A stretch of 64,000 nucleotides of DNA, from positions 46,428,040-46,492,039 of the forward strand of contig OW388293.1 in NCBI GenBank assembly GCA_936450465.1. The letters are read 5' to 3'. A program made the position numbers and the translations under genes. Origin of the DNA: Gibbula magus (taxonomy: Eukaryota; Mollusca; Gastropoda; Trochida; Trochidae). The notes below the pieces were generated by a model, which made no database searches, was not told the origin of the DNA, and saw only the letters and a program-made list of their open reading frames with translations. Below, piece by piece: positions 19,101-29,980 of the stretch. How positions within the stretch are numbered: the stretch's first letter is position 1; the number at the start of each line of letters is the position of its first letter.

Positions 19101-19575
19101 CTCACAATTCAATATTTTTCAGGAGAAAGTAATGCCAGGAAAATGAAGAAAAAGGGTGAGTATTAATATGTTCTGAACTTGCCAAATCTATGTCAAATAA
19201 TTTCAGAAGGTAATATTACCTGAGCAAGTACAACAGGAAACGTAACGACAGTGCAGTGTTTGATATAGCCTAATTATTTATATATTTGATACAAGAAGAC
19301 ACTTGGGTGAGATGCTCTATGTTTTTATGTACAAAATATTTAAACTGACAAATCTTTTAAAATGATTTTGATGCTTAATAATTCTCCTGTAAAAAATATA
19401 ACCTTTTTGACATTATTGTCTTCATTACCAAAACTGATAATCAAATTTTATTACAGATCATGCAGAACCAAAATTGCAGAGTTGCAAGAGAAGATCAGGT
19501 AACATACTTTTGTTTAGTCTCAGTTTATACATACCTGTAAAAATTAATTTGAACATAACATTTGAATTATATTAA
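16149..19575 (+). CDS. Myb/SANT-like DNA-binding protein of Harbinger element (spliced)
   Basis: This is the second protein of animal Harbinger elements. Family members bind the element's ends and help bring the transposase to the nucleus and the DNA. Inferred exons are 16149-16306, 17101-17269, 17543-17618, 17951-17998, 18277-18366, 19123-19155 and 19457-19498. All have GT/AG borders and join in one frame. The first two exons encode the Myb/SANT-like (trihelix-type) domain, about residues 8-95, with tryptophans in NWDD, AAWSAV and KKRWQD and the family-typical TVEEVKKRW; a second W pair (FWKCWEKI) closes it. Later exons are short and Cys/Glu-rich. The 3' end is uncertain: reading through the last donor gives a stop at 19,573-19,575 (about 230 residues), while an alternative acceptor at 19,591 would end at 19,631 and overlap the transposase end. 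The ATG at 16,149 opens the domain. Confidence 0.8.
18600..18800 (+). repeat. Tandem duplication inside Harbinger intron
   Basis: About 100 bp centred on a 'tctcattgagtgaggtagaa' type sequence occurs twice (near 18,625-18,690 and 18,725-18,800) with minor differences. It lies in the long intron before exon 6 of the Myb-like gene. Confidence 0.7.
18881..18970 (+). repeat. 35-bp tandem repeat with palindromic core
   Basis: The unit starts at 18,881, 18,916 and 18,951, giving about 2.6 copies. Each holds cactagtgactgataacacg. The first copy contains the perfect palindrome tcagtcactagtgactga. Confidence 0.85.
18990..19100 (+). repeat. Dispersed repeat in Myb-gene intron, copy 1
   Basis: A block holding tgtagcttgattgacagttt and ttcactgataaacccca recurs in the opposite orientation at about 21,205-21,250, within a transposase intron. 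Two copies of one small repeat family have therefore landed in introns of the same transposon. Confidence 0.6.
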
Positions 19576-19614
19576 AAAAACAATCATCAGGACTTATTTC
19601 ATTTCATACAATAT

Positions 19615-22452
19615 TCAAAATTGGGAAATGACCCTTTCTCGCACATTTTGAGCTTCCCTGGCTGGTTCATTTCGACAAATATTGTTATTAAAAATCAGCT
19701 GAACTGCATCATCATTCGGCAATGGAATTTTCTTGTTTGTGGCCAGATTGTGTAGCCTGAAGCAGGTCTCAATCACCTTGGAGCACTTCACAGGGTTGAA
19801 GGGAAGTGCACCCCCAGTCTTACTCAGACATCTGTAAATGAAATTGTGAACACATTGGAAAGTATATTGTGACGTTTTATAAATGTAAGTATTTGGGATA
19901 ACACCACCTTCAATAGTACAAATTCTTGTACTTTTTCGTGTTGAGTCCCATGTAGGATTCGAACCCACATCCTCAGAGTAAGGTAACTATCGCCAGCATT
20001 GACTGTACTGCATTGTGTGGTAATCCATTGGTACAGTCAATGTTGGCGGTAGTAGCCTTACTCTGAGGATGTATGGGACTCAGCCAGAAAAAGTACAAGA
20101 ATTTGTACTATTGAAGGTGGTGTTATCCCTAATATAACCATGTTGTAATTAGGGATGAATATATGAGTGTATCTTTCATGCACCGAAATCTATTTTCAAG
20201 CTAAGGCTCTATTCCTATCACTGCTGTTAAACCATGTAACCAATTTTAATTTTGTTAACCTTAGGCAAAATACTTTTATTTATGGAATAAAATGTTATCA
20301 CAAGTTTCACATATGTGTTCTGCTCATTTACCTGAACCTTGATTTGAGGATGCCAAAGGCTCTCTCAACAACTGTTCTTGTTTTCATGTGGGCGGCGTTA
20401 AATCGTGATTGTCCTGGTGAACGTGGGTTGTTTACTGGAGTGAGCAGCCAGGTCTTCAAGGGGTAGCCAGAATCTCCAAGTAGCCACCCACCCTCAGGGA
20501 GTCCCTGCATGAGCTCCGGTACCATGGAGGAGTTCAAGATGAACGCATCATGGGTTGAACCGGGATATTTCGTATTTATATTGATGAATCTGAAAAGCGG
20601 GTTTTACAAATATTTAACTAAAATTCAAATTTAATTGACCACTTTGTTAAATTGTTATTAATCATTATATAAGTAAGAACATTTTCTTTTGTATAAATAC
20701 TGTTGACAAGCTCCGACATTTATACCTGTTTAATTTGTACTCTTCAATCAGTTTATAAACCAGGGAACAAAACAAATATGAAATCTATTTCTTAATAAAT
20801 TCAAACTTTTGCAATTTAAGGGATATTTTAAACTGTAAAATTTACTTTTTTGAATTTTACAAATAGAATTTACCTCATTTTTGCATCAACTACTGCCTGA
20901 ACATTCAAGGCATGGAACCCCTTTCTGCAAACGTAGGGGGCGTCATCAGCCATACCTTGAACAGGTATAAGGGTCCCATCAATGGCCCCAACACAGTTTG
21001 GGAACTCTGCGATGTCATAGAATTCGCGTTTCATTTCCCGCAATTGTGCAGCATCAACTGGAAAGTTGATGTTAGACAACTTGGAATTTAGGGAAGTGCA
21101 GACACTTGCAAGTGCCCTTGAAACTGATGATCTGCATGAAAAAATATTTTTAATTAAGAATTGTTTATAATCTTCATTATTACATGACGAGCAATGAAAT
21201 ACTGGGATTTATCAGTGAAATAAACTGTCTATCAAGCTACAGTGACTGATATAATTTGACGTCACAAAACAGTGGTGAGACGTAACGAATTTGCTTATGA
21301 CATCACTTTGATACTATTGTGCAGGATGTTCCTAGCGTCCGCTCAAAGTGAACACGAACCTTTTCTCATGTAATTACAAGAATAACATCATTATATAATA
21401 TATAATAAGCCTTACAAACACCCACCTTTTGAACGAATATTGGTAAGATACACATTTTATATTCTTTTATTAATTGCATAACAATTAGTTCCCCTTTCAC
21501 TTAGGATTTAATAATAAAATATAAATTAATTAATTATGTTGTTTTTATTTCACGGCTGACATTATCTTCTTCCAAATTTATTCAAAACAATAGGTTTGTA
21601 AATAGTTGATCTAATATATAGTTCAGTTATACACTGGACACTGGACTGGTTCGTACCTAGAAATTCCATGAATGTCTCCAGTTTCTGATTGGTAATTCCC
21701 TTTGGCCAGGAATCGGAGTGTCGTCATTACCTGTCATTGGAAATATTTTCTTGAAATTTGGAAACATTTTTTGTTAAATTTTAAAATAATAACAGAATTA
21801 TTAAATTATTAAATCATTAAAGCTTTCTATTATTGCCACTATTAAAATCAAACAAATTATATTTTAACATAGACGCATCAAGTCCAAATGTATTATTTTT
21901 TATCAAAGCAAATATCACTGTAATTAAATATCACTGTAATTAACATTGCAAAAATTAATTCAGTACAAATAAGGTATTGAATATTTTTTAAATATCATTA
22001 CAACATATTAAATCTATGACTTTATAAGGTTGGATATTCGTAAGTTACAAAATATCATTCAAAGGTTAGATATTCGTATATTTAGTATTTACACAATAGG
22101 ATCTTTTTTCACGGGAACATCATTTCGTATTACACCGATCAACAAAGGGGGGCAACTCTAAGCTTGTATTTTCAAATTTAACGCTGTTTTCATGTTGTCA
22201 ATGTTGGATATTCCCATTTCCCAATGCTTTTACCTGGATGTGGGCAGGAATAGCGTTGGAACGCGAAGTTGGTCTCTCGATAGTTGGTCTGATTAGATCC
22301 GTCAGCTCTAGGATAACTCTTCTTGGAAATCGATACCGAGAAATCAAAGCTCGATCATCGAGTACATCGAGATCTTGTGTTCTGTCGCGGAACACACGTT
22401 CTCGCTTCAAATGTCGCGCAATCTCTGCTTGTACAATTATCAAGGATGCCAT
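19615..22452 (-). CDS. PIF/Harbinger DDE transposase, HARBI1-like (spliced, apparently intact)
   Basis: This enzyme cuts and pastes the Harbinger element. Five minus-strand exons are inferred: 22452-22234, 21730-21657, 21131-20874, 20589-20332 and 19831-19615. All have GT/AG borders and phases that match, giving 341 residues, close to the usual 350 or so of HARBI1-type proteins. Exons 2-3 hold a helix-turn-helix (GDIHGISRSSVSRAL, about residues 91-105). The DDE triad is visible: D149 in VGAIDGT, D223 in LLGDSGYP and E259 in VVERAFGILK, with the family motif PGSTHDAF between the first two. The protein ends RERVISQF. I found no frameshift or premature stop. It faces the Myb-like gene tail to tail. 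If translated it should be active, subject to unseen missense changes. Confidence 0.9.
19890..20133. mobile_element. Fold-back element with tRNA-like T-arm, in transposase intron
   Basis: The two halves are an inverted repeat of about 100 bp per arm. The outer ends are gggataacaccaccttcaat and its complement. Read on the minus strand, one arm contains ggttcgaatcc, a perfect match to the RNA polymerase III B-box consensus, set in a T-stem-like context (gtggg...cctac). The other arm lacks just these 15 or so bases. The block sits in the intron between transposase exons 4 and 5, so it can be removed by splicing. No clear target duplication was seen. Confidence 0.7.
21200..21255 (-). repeat. Dispersed repeat in transposase intron, copy 2
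   Basis: This is the reverse-orientation relative of the block at about 18,990-19,100, sharing aaactgtctatcaagctaca. It lies between transposase exons 2 and 3. Confidence 0.6.
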
Positions 22453-22619
22453 ATTTTAACGCAGGTACTCTTAGAATTGACCGGAAGTAACCAAGATTTC
22501 GCACGTAAGCATATTACGATCAACTAAAGGCACTCGTAGATATACGTGTGATATCGCTACTAAGTTACGTGTACAATTCTTTGTGAAACGCATGCAAAAC
22601 GTAGATTTACGTTTACGTG

Positions 22620-22666
22620 TGAAAATCACTCGTAAACTAAGTTACGATTTTTTGTGAAACTGGATC
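22620..22666 (-). repeat. Harbinger right terminal inverted repeat
   Basis: Read on the minus strand it begins gatccagtttcacaaaaaat, differing from the left end at two or three of the first seven bases. CTG follows immediately as the target duplication. Confidence 0.85.
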
Positions 22667-22957
22667 CTGCTGTCTAGCTATTAGTCAAGATTACATACAT
22701 AATTTCCTATAGCGTCATATATCATATTCTCCGGAGACATCATATCTGTTTCTTATAAAAGGTGATACCATAGTTTCTGGAAACTAGAAGTAAGCTAGAG
22801 TATGACATTTTCAGGCGTTTTATTACCTGCCTACGAGTGACTCCGTCAACGGAACAGAAATGGCAAATAGGATTTGAAAAAGGGCGAAGGTGAAACACTT
22901 TGATCAAGGTCCGTTATTATGAAATATAAATGTGACGGTCTTCAACGGTAGAATCAT

Positions 22958-24002
22958 TATACAGCTGCATACCGAAAGTTTGTTCACCTTCATGGGTATC
23001 TTAGTGCAAATATCATGTATATCGTTGTAACGTCATAAAATTGCATCAAATACAATCACAATGAATCACCATATATTCATGAGTAAAATAATCATCATCA
23101 AACGTATCCTGTGGTCGTCACTTCAGTGATGCATGTGTACGACAGATATGTCAAATTTTATTAATTTTTGAATAATGTTTTTTTATATCGACTTAAAGAG
23201 AACAATTTCTTCACAAATGCATTGAATGAGTAAATGAGGAAATATAAGATGTTTGTTTAACCCAGTTGACCAGGTCCTGAATATTTCACAGACGAAAACA
23301 ACAGCTAGAGTTTTTGAAAAGATTGACCCCTGGTCACTTCAGAGAGTTGCTAAGATTTTAACTGTTTACTACGAGACATCAAATCAGATTTTGTTATGGA
23401 ACACTCAACTTTCCTTTTATAAAGCAAAAATTCAAAATGATCGGTTTAGTTTTCGCGTTGATATTAAGGTCCTTTTCTCATGCACACCTTTACATATGTT
23501 AGTAAATTTACGTATGTATGTAAATGTATTTGGGGTATGTAAAAGTGTCATGAGAACGCAATTACATACATGAGTATTATTGCACTAGGAGTAACTTTAC
23601 ACGACCTCAGGAGGTCATGTAAATGTAAATTTACATATACGTATTTATACACACTATGCAAACTATGCAAACTGTGTCATGAGAATGGAACGTATATTTA
23701 CTCCTGTATGCAAAAGCATAATAACTATAAATAGACTGAATCTACTCATATATTTTCGTTTATTATAATACATGGCTGTATGTAATTGACAAATACAACA
23801 TAATGCTTAACTACATGTGAACAGAAAGTATATTTACTATTACACATGTATGTATAATTACATAGTGTGTAAATTTACTCATGTATGTAAATTCGTGCAT
23901 GAGAAAAGGGCCTAAGATGCTACAAATGCATGACAAATTACATGATATTTGCACTGAAATACACAAATAGGTGAACAAACTTTCGGTACGCAGCTGTATA
24001 AC
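22958..24002. mobile_element. MITE-like element, about 1 kb, hosting a nested MITE
   Basis: The outer ends form an inverted repeat of about 33 bp: the left end has ttatacagctgcataccgaa and the right end is its complement with one or two differences. A second, independent pair of inverted ends lies inside at 23,468-23,912. A 106-codon open frame at 23,253-23,573 spans the nested border and is not convincing as a gene. Confidence 0.7.
23468..23912. mobile_element. Nested MITE with TAA target duplication
   Basis: The ends are ggtccttttctcatgcac and the complement of gtgcatgagaaaagggcc, flanked on both sides by TAA. The 3-bp TAA duplication fits a non-autonomous Harbinger-type element, though its ends are unlike those of the complete Harbinger upstream. 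The interior is rich in tacatatg/catgtaaa words. Confidence 0.7.
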
Positions 24003-26084
24003 ACCATTAAATGTGGGTATGGATGTAAAAGCAAGAATTTGTTTCCTAACACTTGCCTGTTTTGAAATCTTCAATTTGATAATATAACAACAATATACGT
24101 ATGATACAGGATATGTTTCACAATATATGGGTATAATATGAACATTGAATAAAACTATTCTTCTAATATTGAAAAAAGCAGGTACTGAACCAACACAATG
24201 ACCGCGTGTGACCGTATACATATCTGTGTGTAATACATCACATGTCATAGCGTACATATCTGTCATCACTGTGTGTCATCACGATGTCATCGTGTTACCT
24301 GTTGAGTGACATATAGTGAATGACCTTTGGTTCTTTTATTCTTATTTATTTTGGAGGGACTCAGGTGCAACTACATCGGACATGTGTATGATGTTGGGGG
24401 TACTCTGTGACGACGATTTATTTCCGAATATTGCATACATATCAAATTTGACATTTTAAATATCATTCTGAAAGAATATATACGATTTCGATTTCTTCCT
24501 CTATTAAGAATAATCAACGAGTTGGAACAGCGTTGTTGTGGGTAACCTCAATAAGTGTAAATGTGATTTATGTAAGATACTATTGTGAATTAATGGAGAG
24601 AAGTTCCATCAATAAAATCACTTAAAACTAACCCGCGACCGCTCGTGTAAGAAACATCGTCTGTGAACATGTGGGATATGTGCCTTTTTCTAAACGAGTA
24701 ATATCCGATATTGTAGCGACATGAATTAATCTAGAGTAGAGCCAGTGAAGAGGATCGTTATATAAACTTGCCGTTTTTCAACACAGAATGATAAAAATGA
24801 AGAAATTGAGTTGACATCATTTCTGAAACTGGTATACATTCAAATGTAACTCTCGTCAAAATCATGTAACATATTCTGGAAGAAAATCATCATCTGCCAA
24901 CGTTAAACTGCATGAGGGGGATTCCGTTGATTGTACGGATATGACAATTATTTATGGATATACAACTGTGTTACACAATAACAAGGGTCCATTTTTTCAA
25001 AACTACAGTTATTTTTTTCTTCTGTGAAATATTCAGTAAGTGATCAACTTGGTAAAACATACATAATATAATTCCTCGTATACCCATTCAATGTATATTT
25101 CGGATGAAATTGTTATTATTTAGTCGATATGAAAACCTCTATTCGAAAATTAATTACTTCTGTCTTTTTATCGTCTTTGGTCATCTTGGAAATTTTGATT
25201 TGTTTGATGTGCAATATTAGAGCTCATGTACCTACGTTAGTTGCGTTTTTGAGAAATAAAGAATTTGAATTTAAATTTGAATTTTGCAATGAACGACATT
25301 TTGTTGTCACAGCTGACAATGATGATTATTCTTGTTTAACGAAGATATATTATTTTACTTCACATGATGAAAAGGTGAAATTTACTTTAGATAAAATATC
25401 CCTCTTATATACTATCAGCTATCCTATATGGCGGATCATTGATGTGAACTTCGGGATTCGAACTCACAACTTCGATATATTCAAACGCCAACATAAATTT
25501 GATCGAGCGCAATACCACGACGTCAGTAACAAATATACTGGTCCCAGTAGCGCTCGCAGGTTTCACAGTAAACCATAATCACGATGCTGTTGTGGTCTTT
25601 CCTCCTGCGAAAATAGTACCCACGTTGTGAAGTAGTGAAATATTCTAAAACAACCCAGCGTTATTGATATAGGGTAAACATTACATATAAATTAACTTCC
25701 CATCAGCACATCTGCTAACGAATAGTAACTATCCTCTTTATGATATATATATGATGTGGAGGCCATATCTGACCTTTTCGTGGACATGTAAACATACATA
25801 AATACAGCTTACATCGATAACAACAGAAAGCTGATAGTTCTCCCACAAACGCCAACTAGATGAGAAAGACCGTTCGACATAGCCATAAATGGGCATATGT
25901 CAACATTTTTTTAATTCATTTTTAGATAATTCATATGTCAAAGGTACACTGTTGTGAACGATATTTATTGATCTTATATATTATTAAGCAAAACTGCGTT
26001 ATTCAAATTCGTTAAAACAAGGCTCTATTTTTTCAATTGTGTCATCAAGATATCGCCAGTACATCAAGTAATCAAACTTACATG
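24003..26084. other. Intergenic, with weak open frame and tRNA-like relic
   Basis: An open frame at 25,129-25,578 (+) has a hydrophobic N-terminus resembling a signal peptide. Its second half runs through a tRNA-like relic at about 25,440-25,575 (minus strand, containing gagttcgaatccc), so it is probably a chance frame. I see no other gene; a 152-codon minus frame at 23,811-24,269 overlaps the MITE and is not supported. Confidence 0.5.
25440..25575 (-). repeat. SINE-like tRNA-derived relic
   Basis: The minus strand carries gagttcgaatccc, close to the Pol III B-box. T-stem pairing is poor, so this is not a functional tRNA gene. It is best read as the head of an old SINE. Confidence 0.45.
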
Positions 26085-26366
26085 TAGGGCTGTGTATTGC
26101 CTTAATTTTTGTATTGCTATATGTATTGCTAAACTGTAATGTATTGCAATAAGTACCACAATATATTGCAAGATCCTCTGACAATGAGATATTTCTCTTG
26201 AAACCATTTTAACTAGTGCTAATGATATTGCAACATGCTAAATGAACTCTACATTCAACTTTTATACTTCTTTTTGCAGTACATGACACATTTGATAAAA
26301 TGACTTTTAGATCTTTAAAAAGATCATTTGTAATACAGTCCAACACACATTCTGGCACTTCCAAAT
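26085..26366 (+). repeat. Dispersed 'tagggctgtgtattgcc' repeat, copy 1
   Basis: About 280 bp, starting tagggctgtgtattgcc and rich in tattgcaata words, is repeated in reverse orientation at 47,485-47,750. It has no coding capacity and is probably a non-autonomous DNA transposon family. Confidence 0.75.
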
Positions 26367-27071
26367 AATTTTCATTTGACAATAATTAATCTGACACTGA
26401 TCAATCTGAAATATTTGTGTTGAAATTAAAAATAAGCGTGTGAAATGCTAACTTACGAGTACGCTTGAAAAAGACGAATCAGATAATGTGGTTCGCGTTC
26501 GTTACCAGATGTCCGAATTAACTGTGATGCATACACCAAGTAACTCTATATAGGCATCTGAGCCGTGATGACACAGTGATGACAGCCATGAGAGACCTGT
26601 ACTGTGTGGCATGGGGTGATGTGATACGTACAAGTTGCCTGCCGGTACATTTGTACTTCAGATAGCTGTGTGTAATCGAGATCGGTGTATTTAACGCTAC
26701 GCAACACTGATTTTTATTTTTATCTATATGCAGTTCATTAAAAGGATATAATATAATAATGAATATTAATAATATGGGGTTGAAGATTTTTTGAAACAGT
26801 GCATTATAATTACTTCCGGCAATGAATGCCATAATATTGCTTATATTTTGATCTTTTTTTAAATTTTTTTTTTTTTATCAAAGCAAGGTTTTAAACGTTG
26901 ACCATCTGAGACAAAAAGTAAAATAAATAAGTGACAGCGGGAGAGCATACCCCATTCCTACCCTTATTTATTCAATGTAAATGCAATTTGATGAGTATTT
27001 TTGGCTCCGAATTTAAGAAATAACAGAAAAGAAATTTGGATGAAAGCGATAAAAAGAATCTATCAATTATT
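26367..27071. other. Intergenic, nothing recognised
   Basis: One minus open frame (26,518-26,832) has no motif. A poly-T stretch lies near 26,855-26,878. Confidence 0.5.
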
Positions 27072-27135
27072 TAACCCTAACCCTAACCCTAACCCTAACC
27101 CTAACCCTAACCCTAACTAACCCTAACCCTAACCC
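27072..27135 (-). repeat. Interstitial telomeric repeat (TTAGGG)n
   Basis: About ten units of taaccc are present, nearly perfect, with one two-base slip near 27,117. The G-rich strand is the minus strand. Unique-looking DNA lies on both sides, so this is an internal tract and not a chromosome end. Confidence 0.95.
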
Positions 27136-29302
27136 AAGTTGCAAGCAATTCGATGGATATGATTCTTAATAAATATTAATATCGTTTTCTTCAATAATGA
27201 TATTTCCGAAAGTGAATCTAATAAGAATTCGGGAAACCTGAGAATCAAGTTGGACTTTCGATACAGTCTGTAGATGATTCAATTCCCAAAACGAACACGC
27301 CAAACAAATCGTCAATTGTGGTCAAGGGGAGGTTACTCTGATCTAGTGAGTCATGTTTACATTTTGCATTCCTGAATTACAAACACACGCGGGGTGAATG
27401 TCTGTGTACATTTCAAAACAATTGTGTTCTTGTTTGAAAGTTTGGTAATATAACCATATAATTTTTAAAATAGTTTTAATTGGTATGTTTATTCTCCGTT
27501 TGTTGAGAATTTGTTCGAATGTCTGCATGAGAATTTTAATAATTATGAAATTCATAATATTTGAGTTTTGAATGTAAATGATTTTTTGACAATAGCATAT
27601 TTCGTTAATACAGGTTAGTAGAATCTAAAGCATGCAAGACTTGTAGCCTACATCGCTATTATCATTTTCTAAAATATATTGCATATATAAGTGTCATGAT
27701 CATATGTTGTAATGCTTTTTTAAGAATTATTTCCTATATGGACTTGTTTTATTCGTGTACTTTTAGTTAACTTATAACCAATATATGTAAAAAGTAGGAT
27801 ATATAAAAACCCTATGGGTTTTTTTTTAAAGAAGAAAATTACCCCTATCCGATATCTGACAGATGTTGATCATCTATGAACATGTTAAATAATTTAAAAT
27901 AAAACAACATATTCTCACCACCCACCATAAACACACGGTAGGGCCTATATATATAGCCTATATCCATATCATTCATACGCTTTATTTCGCAAACCTTTTC
28001 TACTAGATTAGTAGCCTAGACAAATATATGTTGTGTATGATGCAAATCATTTTATTTAAACTTCAAAACAAATATCTGACTTCCATGGCGCGTTAATCAG
28101 GGTTTCCATTTACCTAAGAAACGAAAATAACTCTTGTTTACATATCGACCGTTTTGACTTTCTATTTCGGTTGCTATGCTACAAGTGACGCATCAACAAG
28201 AGGGTATCCGAGTGACTCAATGTCACGTGATCAAACAGTCACGTGATTGATCGATCGGTCGCGAGTGATATCAACAATTTGAAAAGAACTATAAATCTGC
28301 AGGGGTTGCACGTGCATGTGTCACGGTTATTTTAGTCGATGATGCGCGAATGTTGTAAATTTCAGTCTGGACGGTGATAATGACATTGGGTGCAAACATA
28401 TTATTTTTTAAATATTGCAATTTTCTAAACGTAACTTGTAATGAAGGCATGTCTATAAAAACATTATCTTTTGAAGGCATAATTCATTCATTGAAAGTAT
28501 AAACAGTGGCGAATTTGTTTTGATTTCACTCGATAGAAAGATATGTCCAAGAAAGCAATTTCCAAAAAAACGTCATTCAAAACAAAGCCCGCTTTCGACC
28601 AATGAATGAGTTGCAACATTTTGGTATTATTAAAACAAAACAAAAGTTTCAAAATTTCATTCAAAGTTCTTATCTGAAGTCCAAAATGAACCCCGCGTAA
28701 ATGAAACACAACCCTTAGGCGTAGGCTCCCCTATTGTAGGCCTAATGATGGCTTATCATATAAAGCGTTTTTTGTGTAACACTACGGATGCATTATAAAT
28801 GAAAACTTTTACGTTTAAATGCAAAACAAGTTAAATTCTAGCGTATCCTCATTTCATTTCTACGACCCTAGAACCGAAATGTAAGTTTATTTCAATAAAT
28901 TATATAGTTATATGTCTAGAATTTCCCTTGCCCCTTCCCTTATATATAATACATGTCTTGCCCCATTATTACAATATCATATTGAAATTAAAGTAGTGTA
29001 ATTAGGGAAAGGTTTAATTTTTTCATTACTTTTATAACTATAACGGTATTAATTTTATAGAAAAAAAAGGAATTATTTTTCTTGAAGCATAAACATTAGG
29101 CAGATTGTGTTACTTACTTAACATCGCTTTAAATGGGAGATTTCATATCCCTTTTAAAGATGTTTAGGCAAGCCTGTTTACTTGAATTAGATTTTAAAAA
29201 CCTAGTTTTATGAGATTTATTTTTTTACAAAGTAATAAGCTGAAGGGTTAATTTTTGTTACAAAAATAACGGTAGATAAAAATGCGTTTATTTGCAAAAT
29301 AA
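27136..29302. other. Intergenic, nothing recognised
   Basis: Small minus frames at 27,343-27,555, 28,289-28,480 and 28,488-28,709 lack motifs. Two CACGTG palindromes occur 16 bp apart (28,224-28,229 and 28,240-28,245), a sequence bound by bHLH proteins; there is no gene nearby to regulate. Confidence 0.5.
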
Positions 29303-29575
29303 TGACGCTGTTGACGAGATTTAAATAAAATTAGCAGGTTTAAATTAAAAATTGTTGTATCACAAATTAATTGTAGATTAAAATGATAGATAAATATGTA
29401 AAAATAATGACGATATTGCTTTTATTCGTCAACACAACTGCAAAAGGTGAGTATCGAATTAGCATGGTGGCATCCCCGCGGCTCGACCTAGGTCTCCCCA
29501 ACGAGGACAGATCTAATGCTTCAGTCTCATTAGCAGTGAGATAAATCTATCAACCCACCACACCACGGCTCACCC
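29303..29575 (-). mobile_element. SINE-like repeat, copy 1
   Basis: A tRNA-like block at 29,446-29,575 (minus strand begins with ggtgagccgtgg) is followed by an AT-rich tail that also recurs. Relatives lie at 34,921-35,049 and 35,454-35,690. The minus strand has an A-box-like and a B-box-like segment, the latter altered. Best called a tRNA-derived SINE. Confidence 0.55.
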
Positions 29576-29980
29576 GATGTAGCATGGGAGAGTTTAGCAA
29601 GAAATGTCTGATGTAAAACTTGTTGTAAAATGGTGCAATAGTTATCGGTAATGTTCGACAATCTTCGCTCGATCGTTCACAGAGAGGGAAAGAAGCGCTC
29701 ATAAAATAAAAATGGTCCCGATGATTTAGGATGAATGTTATGCCGAACTGCCGAAGAGAATAAACATTGTTCCGATGTGTGTAACTTTCACGCAATCTTA
29801 TTTGATAATTAATTCATTCTATATGGAACTAAAATAAAAAAAAACACAACCTCACTAATCAGCTGATTTAGATACATAGATACATACTATTTGGACTCTT
29901 TCGCCAAAAAGGCCCAGATGGGCTCATGGCATAGGCCATCGTCAGACCATATAAGACATTTTCTACTTCAAAAGATCAAC
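29576..29980. other. Short intergenic spacer
   Basis: This contains a fragment (about 29,905-29,940, 'gatgggctcatggcat') of the dispersed family also present at 50.9 kb and 56.7-58.0 kb. There is no gene; the minus frame at 29,550-29,795 lies partly in the SINE. Confidence 0.5.

Larger units (their letters stand above)
15900..22666. mobile_element. Complete PIF/Harbinger DNA transposon
   Basis: The element is bounded by inverted ends that share gtttcacaaaaaatcgtaa after a 6-base diverged start. It is flanked by the 3-bp direct repeat CTG (15,897-15,899 and 22,667-22,669). A 3-bp duplication is what PIF/Harbinger integration makes. Subterminal DNA on both sides has several acgtaa/tttacgt words and internal copies of gtttcacaaa, which could be binding sites. 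It carries the two genes typical of the superfamily, facing each other: a Myb/SANT-like protein (+) and a DDE transposase (-). Both reading frames are open through their inferred exons, so the element may be autonomous. Its introns have collected smaller repeats. Confidence 0.92.

Noticed and set aside
22198..22233. Transposase ending in the first exon frame (NIQH then stop)
   Set aside because: Reading on past the donor gives a stop, but splicing at 22,234 restores the family-typical TLRFLAKGNYQ continuation, so the exon border is preferred.
25440..25520. Functional tRNA gene
   Set aside because: A B-box-like word is present, but the T-stem does not pair well and no cloverleaf could be built.
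25129..25578. 149-codon frame with signal-peptide-like start
   Set aside because: Its second half lies across a tRNA-like SINE relic, and no family resemblance was seen.
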